From NCBI RefSeq assembly GCF_000163895.2, contig NC_016630.1, forward strand, positions 310,001 to 374,000: DNA of 64,000 nt. Reading direction: 5' to 3'. The notes under the pieces are model-generated. The model did no database searches, was not told where the DNA came from, and saw only the letters and a list, made by a program, of their open reading frames with translations. Shown in pieces: positions 51,682 through 61,580 of this stretch; within the stretch, counting starts at the first letter, position 1, and the number at the start of each line of letters is the position of its first letter. Source of the DNA: Filifactor alocis ATCC 35896 (GTDB lineage Bacteria > Bacillota > Clostridia > Peptostreptococcales > Filifactoraceae). The position numbers and the translations under genes were made by a program.

Positions 51682-52776
51682 CTATTTTTTCCCCTTCATC
51701 CAATCAGGAATTTTAAACACTTGCGGTTCCGTAAATGTATCTACTAACTCCACATTCTGTTTCTTATCTGATTCTTTTCCTTTAGAAAATACTTCTTTCG
51801 AAATCATTTCCACATCATCGTCAAATCCTGTAGCTATTACAGTAATCACAATTTTATCATCTTCATCATCACTATAAGCTGTTCCGATGATAGTCTCAAC
51901 ATCCTCTCTCTCAACGTTCTCGGTAATAAACTGGGAAGCTTCTTGAAATTCACTAACCGTGAAAGAATCTTTAGGTGCTGTAACATTCAACAACAATGCC
52001 TTTGCGCCCTTAACCGTTGTCTCAAGTAAAGGACTAAATATCGCCTGCTTAGCAGCTTCTAATGCACGATTCTCTCCCTTTGCGCTACCAATCCCCATGT
52101 GAGCAATCCCTTTGTTTACCATGGTATTTCTAACATCGGCAAAATCAACATTGATAATTCCCGGAACTTTGATAATATCTGTAATTCCTCTAACTCCTTG
52201 CTTCAAAACTTGATTAGCCATTTCAAAAGCATCATCCAAACGAGTATCTTTAGCACTCATTTCTAAAATTTTATCATTTGGAATGACAATCAAAGTGTCT
52301 ACATTTTCTTCTAATTCTTTAATGCCTTTTTCTGCTTTACGCAGTTTTTGCATTCCTTCCATGAAAAAAGGTTTGGTCACAATTCCCACTGTAAGAATTC
52401 CCATTTCTTTAGCGACATTTGCAATGACCGGCGCAGCTCCCGTCCCGGTTCCACCACCCATCCCGGCAGTAATAAATACCATATCCGTTCCTGCAAGTTC
52501 CGACTTAATTTCTTCAATTGTCTCTTCAGCTGCTTTTCTTCCGATTTCCGGATCAGCTCCGGCTCCTAATCCTCTAGTTAACTTCGTACCAATCTGTAAT
52601 TTGGTAGTTGCTTCAGATTTATACAGTGCCTGTGCATCAGTGTTGACAGTGATATACTCTACACCGACGATACCTGCTTGTATCATTCGATTAACAGCAT
52701 TTCCCCCGCCGCCACCGACTCCAATTACCTTTATAACCTCACTATTTACATTATCTTTCATATCTAATTGTACCAT
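51682..52776 (-). CDS. ftsZ: Cell division protein FtsZ
   Basis: Tubulin-like GTPase that builds the division ring, 364 residues. The GTP-binding signature GGGTGTG is at 107-113, with IGVGGGGGNAVNRM near the start and the T7-loop region NVDFADVRN. A variable linker of about 40 residues leads to the conserved tail KIPDWMKGKK, a slightly unusual form. The usual neighbour ftsA is not between sbp and ftsZ. No spoIIGA-sigE-sigG follow. Confidence 0.98.
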   Translation of the reverse strand: MVQLDMKDNVNSEVIKVIGVGGGGGNAVNRMIQAGIVGVEYITVNTDAQALYKSEATTKLQIGTKLTRGLGAGADPEIGRKAAEETIEEIKSELAGTDMVFITAGMGGGTGTGAAPVIANVAKEMGILTVGIVTKPFFMEGMQKLRKAEKGIKELEENVDTLIVIPNDKILEMSAKDTRLDDAFEMANQVLKQGVRGITDIIKVPGIINVDFADVRNTMVNKGIAHMGIGSAKGENRALEAAKQAIFSPLLETTVKGAKALLLNVTAPKDSFTVSEFQEASQFITENVEREDVETIIGTAYSDDEDDKIVITVIATGFDDDVEMISKEVFSKGKESDKKQNVELVDTFTEPQVFKIPDWMKGKK

Positions 52777-52902
52777 CTTATTTCACGGCCTCCTCAAGAA
52801 TAGAAGTCTAATCTATAAACTTTATTACCTATCACTTTATCTTAAAATATGGACATAGTCAATACTTTTCATATTTCTTTTCCACTTTATTCTTATAATT
52901 TT

Positions 52903-53244
52903 TTAATGATTTTTTAATCTTTTTAGAATTAATCTTCTAATCACTGCAAAATTCTCAAATAATCTGCCCCCAAACACTAAAATAGGCGCATAATACAATG
53001 GTACTCCCATTCTATCTCCAAGATAAGATAAAAAAGATGCTAAGATTCCGTTTGACAAAAAACCTGTCACAAAAATTTCGTTATCATATTTTTCTTCCAT
53101 TGATGCTCTCACAGCTCCAAATATAGAATCTATCGCTGCCAAAATCCCTACAGAAATATATAAAGAATAACTATCAGGATATGTAAATGGTAAATATTTT
53201 CCTACAATCACACCCAATAAAATTCCAATCACAGCCCAAACCAT
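52903..53244 (-). CDS. sbp: Small basic membrane protein (SBP/DUF1290)
   Basis: A 113-residue protein with three hydrophobic segments, matching the small basic protein family encoded upstream of ftsA-ftsZ in Firmicutes: AVIGILLGVIVGKYLP, VGILAAIDSIFGAVRASME and PLYYAPILVFGGRLFENFAVIRR. The function is unknown; a role in division is inferred from its fixed location. It is followed by ftsZ after a 126-base gap. Confidence 0.92.
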   Translation of the reverse strand: MVWAVIGILLGVIVGKYLPFTYPDSYSLYISVGILAAIDSIFGAVRASMEEKYDNEIFVTGFLSNGILASFLSYLGDRMGVPLYYAPILVFGGRLFENFAVIRRLILKRLKNH

Positions 53245-53260
53245 TAGTTACAACCTCCTT

Positions 53261-53956
53261 TTATTCCTTTTCGAATGCCCCGATTTCAACAAAATCCTTT
53301 ATCTCCGTCTTTAATCTGATATGATACAATTGTTGCAAAATATCACCATATGAATCCGGAGAGAGGACTGCTGCTTCTAATTGTTTCGGATCTCCTATTG
53401 CCTTTATAATGAAAGGCTGACCATAAGTAGTTCCGTTGATGGTAATTGTAGCGCCACTACACTTTATTTCGCTTCTTGCAACAATTCTTTGTCCATTGAC
53501 AGACAATGCTTCTGCTCCCGCCACTTTCAAATCATTCAATAAAATTAATATGTCTTGATCATGTATTAATAAATTATTCGGATTCTCTCCATCTCCAGCT
53601 TCCTCTTCGCTGTCCATCAACTCTATGATAACACCTTTCCCTTGTAATTTTTGATATCCGGCTTGCATTTTTCTACGTAATAGTATCTCGTTTAGCAGCT
53701 CAGAAGATTTCTCTGGCTTTTTTATGTTTAGAAAAGCATGCAGCTCTTTCTGTTTTTCTTCTTTTAACTGATGCAAGTGTGTTAATTCCTCTGTTTCTAT
53801 ACTAAGATCATCTTCCATAACCTTAATGCTTTTCAAACTTGTGTAGAGGTATTGATCTTCTATTATTCTAATTTGAGCCACAATCACCATTGTTAAAAAG
53901 AACGAAAAAAACAGTATTAAATTATTCTTCAAGCTTTTTATTTGCATACAAATCAC
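53261..53956 (-). CDS. DUF881-family division-cluster protein (second)
   Basis: A 231-residue bitopic protein with an N-terminal transmembrane segment (about 10-28), a coiled coil (about 38-75) and a DUF881 domain with GVIIELMDSEEE, LNDLKVAGAEALSVNGQRIV and INGTTYGQPFIIKAIGDPKQLEAAV. It is homologous to Bacillus YlxX/YlxW-type proteins. It overlaps the first DUF881 gene by 4 bases. Confidence 0.9.
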   Translation of the reverse strand: MICMQIKSLKNNLILFFSFFLTMVIVAQIRIIEDQYLYTSLKSIKVMEDDLSIETEELTHLHQLKEEKQKELHAFLNIKKPEKSSELLNEILLRRKMQAGYQKLQGKGVIIELMDSEEEAGDGENPNNLLIHDQDILILLNDLKVAGAEALSVNGQRIVARSEIKCSGATITINGTTYGQPFIIKAIGDPKQLEAAVLSPDSYGDILQQLYHIRLKTEIKDFVEIGAFEKE

Positions 53957-54687
53957 TCTTTAACAGTTTCTGCATAATTATATTCTATCAACCCCGTATA
54001 TCTCGGTATTTCAATAGATTCGTTTTTCCTTACCTGGGCTTCAATTCCATAATAATTTCTCATTTCCCAAAGAATGCCATATCTAAAATTCATTGCTGCT
54101 TCCAAGGTATCCATATCACCAATGGCTTTAATAACAACCGGCATTTTTATAACAGTATTATTCATTTTAAGTTGCCCTTCTACAACTTCAAGATGACTCG
54201 TTAGGACATACCTTTCTTCATTCAATGAAATCGCTTCAGCTCCAGCCGCATTTAATTTATTGATAATTGCCAAAATTAATTCATAATTGGTCAATAAAGC
54301 AGAATTATTTTGTCCTATAGATTCTGTCAGCTCTATTTCAACACCTGAACCGAATACCTTTTTATAACCAATAATTTTTTCATACTTATCAATTTCTTCT
54401 TTTAGACTTTGTTCAACATCTTCACCACTCTTATCGCTTTCTTTCAATTCAATAAGTTGTTGCTCTAATTCTGTCAGTTCCGCTTCTAAGGATTCTCTTT
54501 TTTGCTTTAAATTTTTCAGTTCTATCTGAAGCATCCTAATTCTCTGTGAAGTAGTAGTAGAACCTGTGTATTTTTCTGCAATATTTATTTGCATTGCCAC
54601 TCCGATTCCAATAATGACACTAAAGAAAAAAAGAATATAACGACTCACTGTTTTGCTGTTTTTTAATCGATCAATATTATTCTTCAT
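53953..54687 (-). CDS. DUF881-family division-cluster protein (first)
   Basis: A 244-residue paralogue of the next gene. Transmembrane segment (about 17-33), a long coiled coil (about 43-95, RMLQIELKNLKQKRESLEAE), then the DUF881 domain: GVEIELTESIGQ, INKLNAAGAEAISLNEERYV and MPVVIKAIGDMDTLEAAM. It starts four bases after ftsQ. The role is unknown; the pair is conserved in Firmicute division clusters. Confidence 0.9.
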   Translation of the reverse strand: MKNNIDRLKNSKTVSRYILFFFSVIIGIGVAMQINIAEKYTGSTTTSQRIRMLQIELKNLKQKRESLEAELTELEQQLIELKESDKSGEDVEQSLKEEIDKYEKIIGYKKVFGSGVEIELTESIGQNNSALLTNYELILAIINKLNAAGAEAISLNEERYVLTSHLEVVEGQLKMNNTVIKMPVVIKAIGDMDTLEAAMNFRYGILWEMRNYYGIEAQVRKNESIEIPRYTGLIEYNYAETVKE

Positions 54688-54691
54688 CGTC

Positions 54692-55561
54692 TCAATTCTC
54701 CCTATAGACAGGATAACTGTTAAATCTCATATCTATCGTACCATAAGTAATATTTTTTGTATGCAAATCTACCAATATAGGACTTAATTGCATCAACTTA
54801 TAAGTCAAATCTTCTCCGTCTCCAAGTAATACTTTTAACCCCTGAGTAGTAATCATATAAATATTTTTAGGATCCTGCAAATTCATTTCTGAAATATTTT
54901 GAATCAATCCTGCATTTTGGATATTTGAAATCAATTCTAAAATCATTCTAAAATCATTTTCTTCAGAGGAAGGCAACACCTGTCCAACTTTAAGCCCTTT
55001 ATTACTACTAACTCCTGTAATCAAAGGTTTCACTATCTTGCTTACATCCTGTTCAATTTTCAAAATATACCCGGTATGATCAATGATAACAAATCCCTCT
55101 TCAAAATTCACAGTAGCAACTTCCTCTCGCATATTTAAATCTGCAATCAATTTGTTAGGAAATTTTCTTGTAATATTTGCATTTTTCACATAAGGATTTT
55201 CAGTCAATCTGGATTCAATCGCCGATGTTGATATAAGGTAAATACTTCTATTTGTCTGTATTTTTCCTAATTTAATCAATTCTTCCTGAGTCAGTGTGTT
55301 ATCTCCTAAAACTACAATCATCTTCAATTTACAAATAGGAGAAAATAGAAAAAGCAATATCCCTATTAAAAATATAAAAATTATAATCTGAACTTTTTTT
55401 ACATAACTCTTCTCGTCTAAAAGATCCATTATAGATTTTTTGCTATTTGAATCCTCCGAATTGGTGATGCTTTGTTTGTTTTTATCTGAAATCAAGGTTT
55501 CCTCTGATAAAAACACCACATTACTTTCATTTGTACTATTTTTATTTGTTCTTTTATCCAT
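54692..55561 (-). CDS. ftsQ: Cell division protein FtsQ/DivIB
   Basis: Bitopic divisome protein of 289 residues. A cytoplasmic tail of about 55 residues and one transmembrane segment (about 57-75) precede a POTRA domain (about 80-150, IVVLGDNTLTQEELIKLG) and the beta domain with VNFEEGFVIIDHTGYIL and TYGTIDMRFNSYPVYR. It lies between murG and the DUF881 pair, as in many Clostridia. Confidence 0.93.
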   Translation of the reverse strand: MDKRTNKNSTNESNVVFLSEETLISDKNKQSITNSEDSNSKKSIMDLLDEKSYVKKVQIIIFIFLIGILLFLFSPICKLKMIVVLGDNTLTQEELIKLGKIQTNRSIYLISTSAIESRLTENPYVKNANITRKFPNKLIADLNMREEVATVNFEEGFVIIDHTGYILKIEQDVSKIVKPLITGVSSNKGLKVGQVLPSSEENDFRMILELISNIQNAGLIQNISEMNLQDPKNIYMITTQGLKVLLGDGEDLTYKLMQLSPILVDLHTKNITYGTIDMRFNSYPVYREN

Positions 55562-55588
55562 ATTAATGTTCCTTATAAATCATACTCA

Positions 55589-56683
55589 CTAAGACAGCTT
55601 TTCCATAATCTTTTTCACAATGCTTTCTGCAGGGTTTGAAGGAAACATACTTGCACTGTTTCGTTCCATCTCTTTTCTACACGGACCATTAGAAATAATT
55701 TTCATGATTTTATCTACCAAAGCTTGTGAATTTAATTCTTTTTCAAGAATATACTCACCGGCTTTTTTTTCTTTGATGAACTTAGCATTATATTCTTGAT
55801 GATTTTCAGCAGTATACGATTTTGGAATAACAATCGAAGCTTTACCCATAGCATTGACTTCTGCTAAGGTAGTCGCCCCGGCACTACAAACTACCAAGTC
55901 TGCTGCCGCCATATATAACAAAATATCCTTTTCATAGGGTTTAAATATCTGATTTTTAGAAAATTGATATCCTTTGACACAATTCATAAAATAACTATAG
56001 TGAACTTTCCCGGTAATGTGTAAAAAAGATATATTTTTTTCTAATAAGTAAGGCAGTGCACCTAAAAAAGCATCATTCAAACTTTCAGCTCCTCCGGAAC
56101 CGCCCACTGATAAGATCATAATCTCATCCGGAGTCATATCCAGTAATTGTCTGGCACTTTCTCTCGTCAAATCAAAAACCCTATCTCGAACAGGATTTCC
56201 TACAAAACACACTTCCTTATTTGTATGAAAGTGTTCTCTTGCCTTTTCTGAACCTAAAAATACAACATCTGCCTTCTTTGATAAAATACGATTCGTCAAC
56301 CCCGGAAAGGAATTTTGTTCATGAATAGCAGTAAAGGCACCATATTTTTTTGCAGCTCGTAACACAGGCCCGCAAACATAACCACCGGTACCAACAACAA
56401 TATCCGGCTTAAAAGAGTTCATAATCCTCATAGAATCTTTTGTTGCTCTCCAAGCCAAGTAAATTCTCTTTATATTTTCAATTGTAATTTTTCTCAAAAA
56501 GCCTTTTACTTCAATACCTTCAAAGGGATAACCGCTATCTGGAACAATTTCCGATTCCGGTCCACTCTTTGTTCCAACATATAAAATTTCAATATCATCT
56601 ACATATTTACAAAAAGCATTTGCAATAGAAATTGCCGGATAAATATGTCCTCCTGTTCCTCCACCGGATACAATTACCTTCAT
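55589..56683 (-). CDS. murG: UDP-GlcNAc transferase MurG
   Basis: Adds GlcNAc to lipid I to make lipid II on the inner face of the membrane, 364 residues. The glycine-rich loops VSGGGTGGHIYPAI (N-terminus), VGTGGYVCGP and LSVGGSGGAESLND, plus the C-terminal DLVVCSAGATTLAE and IPKSYTAENHQEYNA, define the family. Confidence 0.97.
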   Translation of the reverse strand: MKVIVSGGGTGGHIYPAISIANAFCKYVDDIEILYVGTKSGPESEIVPDSGYPFEGIEVKGFLRKITIENIKRIYLAWRATKDSMRIMNSFKPDIVVGTGGYVCGPVLRAAKKYGAFTAIHEQNSFPGLTNRILSKKADVVFLGSEKAREHFHTNKEVCFVGNPVRDRVFDLTRESARQLLDMTPDEIMILSVGGSGGAESLNDAFLGALPYLLEKNISFLHITGKVHYSYFMNCVKGYQFSKNQIFKPYEKDILLYMAAADLVVCSAGATTLAEVNAMGKASIVIPKSYTAENHQEYNAKFIKEKKAGEYILEKELNSQALVDKIMKIISNGPCRKEMERNSASMFPSNPAESIVKKIMEKLS

Positions 56684-56687
56684 TTTC

Positions 56688-57833
56688 CTACTCCTTTACC
56701 TCTTGTAACTCTCTTGAAATCTTTATTCGTCTACCATATCTTGAAACATTCAACACAATTCCCATCGATGCCATCGATATTACCAAAGAAGTCCCTCCGA
56801 AACTGATAAACGGTAATGGTACTCCTGTAGTTGGCATTAATGACAAAGAAACTGCAACATTGACAGTGAATTGGAAAGCTATTTGAGCAACAATTCCACA
56901 TACCAACAAAGAACTGAATTTATCCGGAGCAAGTTTCACCAACTGTATACAGCGAAGAATCAAGATAAAAAATAATAAAATCAAGATTACAGAGCCGATA
57001 AATCCAAATTCTTCTGCATACACTGAAAAAATAAAATCATTGTAAGATGCAGACAAGTACAAATATTTTTGAATACTGTTCCCAAGCCCTCTTCCAAAAA
57101 AACCACCACTTGAAATGGCATATAGAGAATTTAAAACCTGAACTTCTGCTCTGCTCCCTGTAATAGATGGACTGAGAATTGCAAGTATACGCGATTTTGC
57201 GTAGGAAGAAACTACTATTAAAGAAATAGATGCAACTGATACAAAACCTAATATGACTGCAATATATCTACCGGAAATTCCTGCTATTATTAATATATAT
57301 GCTATAATCACCAACAGGGTGATTGTTGTAGAAATATGAGGTTGTAAAGCAATCAAAACAGCAAATAAAGCAGGAATTGCTAAAATAATAAGTAAATTGA
57401 TGAAATTATTAATATTTAGCTTTCGAATAGAACATACCTTCGATAGATATAGAATACATACCATTTTCGCCAACTCAGATGGCATAAAAGTAAACCTTCC
57501 TACTTGAATCCATCTTGTAGATCCATTGATATTTTTTCCGAACACAAGTGTACCTAATAATAAAAGTAGTGTTGTCAATACTGAACCAAAAACAAATGAA
57601 TCTGAACGATAGAATGTGTATGGAAGTTTGGAAATAAGAAGCATCCCTATAAACCCTATTACTGCATACACAAAATTTGACAAGAAAAAATGATACATTT
57701 TTCTATTTGAATAATATGCTTGTATATAACTGGAACTATAAACCATAATTACTCCTATCATAACAATGATAGTAACCAATAAAAATATTGTTTTATCCAT
57801 TTCTCCCTGACGCCTTTTTTTCATCCCATACAA
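56688..57833 (-). CDS. ftsW: SEDS peptidoglycan polymerase FtsW
   Basis: Septal glycosyltransferase of the SEDS family, 381 residues with about ten transmembrane segments. Signature stretches: VMVYSSS near the N-terminus, GSTRWIQVGRFTFMPSELAK, QPHISTTI, FFGRGLGNSIQKYLYL and MPTTGVPLPFISFGGTSL. Several starts are possible; ATG codons at 57833 and 57824 share one AGGAG, and the latter has better spacing. Context between murD and murG favours FtsW/SpoVE over RodA. Confidence 0.95.
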   Translation of the reverse strand: MYGMKKRRQGEMDKTIFLLVTIIVMIGVIMVYSSSYIQAYYSNRKMYHFFLSNFVYAVIGFIGMLLISKLPYTFYRSDSFVFGSVLTTLLLLLGTLVFGKNINGSTRWIQVGRFTFMPSELAKMVCILYLSKVCSIRKLNINNFINLLIILAIPALFAVLIALQPHISTTITLLVIIAYILIIAGISGRYIAVILGFVSVASISLIVVSSYAKSRILAILSPSITGSRAEVQVLNSLYAISSGGFFGRGLGNSIQKYLYLSASYNDFIFSVYAEEFGFIGSVILILLFFILILRCIQLVKLAPDKFSSLLVCGIVAQIAFQFTVNVAVSLSLMPTTGVPLPFISFGGTSLVISMASMGIVLNVSRYGRRIKISRELQEVKE

Positions 57834-57844
57834 CTCCTATTTGT

Positions 57845-59194
57845 CTAACGTAAAGCATATACTCTATTTTTAAAATCTTCTCCTCTTATTTCATAACTAT
57901 CATACATATCCCAAGACGCACATGCCGGAGATAATAATACAATATCTCCACCTTCCGCTTGTTGATGTGCAACATCTACAGCTTCTTCCATATTATTAAC
58001 TAAGTCCACAGAATCGAATCCATGCTTTTGAGCACAATCTTTGATTATATTTTTTGTTTCTCCGAGTAGAATTAGTTTTTTTACCTTTCCTAAATGTTTT
58101 CCGGTAAATGTTTCTACAAACTTATCAAAGGGAACTTTTTTATCCATTCCTCCTGCAATTAAAATAATGTTTTTTTCGAAAGCTTCTACCGCTTTTACAG
58201 ATGCATCCGGATTTGTTCCTTTAGAATCATTAATGTATCTAACTCCATCAATCATCTCTACAAATTCCAGTCTATGTTCTACCCCTTCAAAATTTGATAA
58301 AACAGACTTCATACAATCAAAAGAAATGTTTGCACAATATGCCATACACATCGCCATCAAAACATTTTCCATATTATGATTCCCTGCAAGCAAAACATTT
58401 TTTCTATCAAACAACTTATTTGTGATTCCTGTTATATTTTCATAGATATAACCTTCTTTCAAATAAATTCCAAAAGGCACCTCCCTTTTTGTAGAAAAAT
58501 ACAATACTTTTGAAGGTAGTTTCTCACCTAAATGACATACGTAATCATCTTCGTAATTTAAAACGGCATAATCGTCTTTTGTTTGATTCTTAAAAATATT
58601 TGATTTCATTTCACCGTAAGTTTTTAGAGAGCCATGTCTATTCAAGTGATCCGGTGTTAAATTCAAAAACCCTGCAATGTGACACTTAAATTCTTTTATC
58701 ATTTCTAATTGAAAACTGGACAATTCTGATACATACCATGTATGTTCGTCAGCATTTCTAACTGCTTCAATAACAGGATTTCCGATATTTCCAACAACCT
58801 TTGTGTCTAATCCGTATTTTTTAAAAAACTCCCCTAATAACGTTGTGGTTGTCGTCTTTCCATTTGTTCCCGTAACTCCAACAAAAGTACCTCTGGTATG
58901 ACGATACGCAAATTCCACTTCTCCAATGACTTCAATTCCTCTATCAATAAATTTTTTCACAAAAGGTAAATCTGTAGGTACTCCCGGAGAAATAATCACT
59001 TGATCTACCATCTCTTCTCCACTTGGATTTTTTCCAATATAAAATTCCACATTTTTATAGTCTTGGATTCGTATCTTTAAATCTTTATTATTATCATATG
59101 CTAGTATATTTTTTCCCAAAGAATCCAAATAATCAATCATTGCCAATCCACTTTTTCCAAGCCCAATCATCAAAAATTTATTGTTCTCTTTCAT
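57845..59194 (-). CDS. murD: UDP-MurNAc-L-Ala:D-Glu ligase
   Basis: Adds D-glutamate to the peptidoglycan precursor, 449 residues. It has the N-terminal Rossmann part (IGLGKSGLAMIDYL), the ATP loop GVTGTNGKTTTTTLL, the central LNLTPDHLNRHGS and NDSKGTNPDA, and a C-terminal domain with LLSPACASWDMYDSYEIRGEDF. Confidence 0.98.
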   Translation of the reverse strand: MKENNKFLMIGLGKSGLAMIDYLDSLGKNILAYDNNKDLKIRIQDYKNVEFYIGKNPSGEEMVDQVIISPGVPTDLPFVKKFIDRGIEVIGEVEFAYRHTRGTFVGVTGTNGKTTTTTLLGEFFKKYGLDTKVVGNIGNPVIEAVRNADEHTWYVSELSSFQLEMIKEFKCHIAGFLNLTPDHLNRHGSLKTYGEMKSNIFKNQTKDDYAVLNYEDDYVCHLGEKLPSKVLYFSTKREVPFGIYLKEGYIYENITGITNKLFDRKNVLLAGNHNMENVLMAMCMAYCANISFDCMKSVLSNFEGVEHRLEFVEMIDGVRYINDSKGTNPDASVKAVEAFEKNIILIAGGMDKKVPFDKFVETFTGKHLGKVKKLILLGETKNIIKDCAQKHGFDSVDLVNNMEEAVDVAHQQAEGGDIVLLSPACASWDMYDSYEIRGEDFKNRVYALR

Positions 59195-59204
59195 TCATAT
59201 CCCC

Positions 59205-60176
59205 CTAAAAACATACTCCTGCCAATCCATACCATCCTATTATACAAAAAATAAAAGTAATTGTAGTAAACACTATAGTGACCTTAACTTCACTCCATCC
59301 GCCAAGCTCAAAATGATGGTGCAAAGGAGACATCCTAAATACCCTCTTACCTGTTGTTTTAAATGATACAACTTGAACAATAACAGATAATGCCTCAAGC
59401 ATATATATTATGCCAACAAACGGAAGAATTAGTGCAGTATGCAACATAATCGCACTGATTGCAACGGCTCCTCCCAAAGCCATAGATCCGGTATCTCCCA
59501 TAAAAACTTTAGCAGGATATTTGTTGTAAAGTAAAAAACCCAGACAAGAACCCAACACAGCCACATTAAAAGACACAAGCCCCATACTATGCATACAGTT
59601 AGATAAAACTCCAAAAAATAACATGACTAAAATAGTAACGGAAGTACACAGTCCATCCAAACCGTCTGTCAAATTCACGCTGTTACTGACACCAATCAAT
59701 AAAATAACAAGGAAAGGAATATAAAGGCATCCCATATCCCATAGTTTATTTGAAAAAGGAATATATACAGATGTTCCTAAAGAAGAATATTTTACTTCCA
59801 ATAAAGAAACAACCATCGCAAAAGTAAATTGTAATATTATTTTTTGATATGCATGAAGTCCTAAATTTCGTTTCTTTACTACCTTAATATAATCATCAAT
59901 AAAACCGATACTACCAAATAATAACAGAGCAAGAACAGGCAGTACGGTATCAATATAAAATCCACCGATTAAAAATGTTACAATAGTGATGGGAATAATA
60001 AAAATAAATCCTCCCATCGTTGGTGTTCCTGACTTAATTTGATGACTTTCAGGTCCCTCCTCTCGTTCTGTTTGACCGAATTTTAATTTTCTTAGAACCG
60101 GAATAACAACAGGACCTAAACATACCGCAATAACAAAAGAAATTATCGATGCAAAAACAATACTCACTCCATACAC
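59205..60176 (-). CDS. mraY: Phospho-MurNAc-pentapeptide transferase MraY
   Basis: Makes lipid I on undecaprenyl phosphate; a 323-residue polytopic membrane enzyme. Conserved sites: KSGTPTMGGF, FIDDYIKVVKKRNLGL (Asp pair), SVNLTDGLDGL, MGDTGSMALGG and the PLHHHFELGGWSE loop. The order murF-mraY-murD is conserved. Confidence 0.98.
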   Translation of the reverse strand: MYGVSIVFASIISFVIAVCLGPVVIPVLRKLKFGQTEREEGPESHQIKSGTPTMGGFIFIIPITIVTFLIGGFYIDTVLPVLALLLFGSIGFIDDYIKVVKKRNLGLHAYQKIILQFTFAMVVSLLEVKYSSLGTSVYIPFSNKLWDMGCLYIPFLVILLIGVSNSVNLTDGLDGLCTSVTILVMLFFGVLSNCMHSMGLVSFNVAVLGSCLGFLLYNKYPAKVFMGDTGSMALGGAVAISAIMLHTALILPFVGIIYMLEALSVIVQVVSFKTTGKRVFRMSPLHHHFELGGWSEVKVTIVFTTITFIFCIIGWYGLAGVCF

Positions 60177-60185
60177 TCCCTATCA

Positions 60186-61544
60186 TCAAAATATCAAATC
60201 TATCAACTTCTCCATTGCCATACCACGCGATCCTTTTAACAATACAACATCACCTACCCTCATAATGTCTTTGATGGTAGTGACCGATTCTTCCTGTGTA
60301 CGAAACGAATAACAAAAACCTTCATCCATACCGTGCTCTAATGCTCCTTCTCTCATGTAATCGGAAAACATCCCGATTCCTATCAAAATATCACAAGAAT
60401 GAGCTGCACATTCGCCTATCTGTCTATGATATTTATCAGAATCGCGCCCTAATTCCAACATATCTCCCAAAATAGCAATTCTTCTAACATTGTTTTTTTC
60501 TGCCAAAATACTCAACACCGATTTCACGGAATCCGGATTTGCATTATAACTGTCATTTATTATCGTAATACCATCTTTTTTTTCAATTTGCATCCTTAGT
60601 TTAGACGGTTGAAAATCTATCAGGCTTTTCGCAGCTTTTTGTAAATCCATTTGCAAAACAGACGCAACTCCCAACGCTGCTAAAGAATTCAATATGTTAT
60701 GTTTTCCTAAAGATGGAATTGTATAATTTACTTCAAGTCCATCAATCATAGCGCAAATATCAGTAGAATCTTCTCTGTAATCGTAGTTTTTACAGAAATA
60801 ATCACAAGAATTCGAAAAACCAAATGTTTTAATCATAGGTTGATATACATCCTTATCAAGATTTCTTAAAAATTTATCTTCCCCATTGACAAGCAAAATA
60901 TCTTTTTCATGCATAAAACTCGTAATTTCCATTTTTGCTTCAAATATTTTTTCTTGAGAACCCAATTGTTCTAAATGAGCTGTCCCGATATTAGTAATGA
61001 CACCTATATTAGGTTTTGCGATAGAGCATAAATATTCTATTTCACCAAGTGAAGACATCCCCATTTCTAAAATCATTACATCATGCTCTTCATCAGAATT
61101 TAATATTGTTAAAGGCATCCCTATTTCATTGTTAAAATTTCCCTCTGTTCGATATGCATTACATTGTGAATTCAAAGCATAGAAAATCATATCTTTTGTT
61201 GTTGTTTTTCCACTACTGCCTGTAATAGATATCACAGGAATATCCAGCATATCTCGATAACCAGATGCCAGTTTTCCCAAAGCTTTCACGGTATCAGGAA
61301 CTGTAATTACTCTGGGGCTTTTATGAGAAATGCTTGAAAGCACAGCTACAGCACCGTTATCTAAAGCCATATCTACAAAATGGTTTCCATCAAAATGTTC
61401 TCCTTTGATAGCAATAAACAGATCTCCTTGTTTCACTTTTCTACTGTCTGTTGTAATACTGTAGATAGATTCTGAAAACATACTATCTCCCAAAACAACA
61501 CCCTCTGTCCATTCAACAATCTGTGAAAATTTTAATATATTCAT
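60186..61544 (-). CDS. murF: UDP-MurNAc-tripeptide:D-Ala-D-Ala ligase
   Basis: Adds D-Ala-D-Ala to complete the pentapeptide, 452 residues. ATP loop ITGSSGKTTTKDM, TNIGTAHLEQLGS, INDSYNANPDS and LGDMLELG are typical. It lies directly after the PBP gene; murE, often found here, is not between them. Confidence 0.97.
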   Translation of the reverse strand: MNILKFSQIVEWTEGVVLGDSMFSESIYSITTDSRKVKQGDLFIAIKGEHFDGNHFVDMALDNGAVAVLSSISHKSPRVITVPDTVKALGKLASGYRDMLDIPVISITGSSGKTTTKDMIFYALNSQCNAYRTEGNFNNEIGMPLTILNSDEEHDVMILEMGMSSLGEIEYLCSIAKPNIGVITNIGTAHLEQLGSQEKIFEAKMEITSFMHEKDILLVNGEDKFLRNLDKDVYQPMIKTFGFSNSCDYFCKNYDYREDSTDICAMIDGLEVNYTIPSLGKHNILNSLAALGVASVLQMDLQKAAKSLIDFQPSKLRMQIEKKDGITIINDSYNANPDSVKSVLSILAEKNNVRRIAILGDMLELGRDSDKYHRQIGECAAHSCDILIGIGMFSDYMREGALEHGMDEGFCYSFRTQEESVTTIKDIMRVGDVVLLKGSRGMAMEKLIDLIF

Positions 61545-61580
61545 AACAGTTTTCCTCTCTTGATATCTCTAACACTTGGA

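Noticed and set aside
52283..52858. 191-codon plus-strand open frame over ftsZ
   Set aside because: Antisense to conserved ftsZ codons; the Pro-rich stretches are the complement of its Gly-rich loops.
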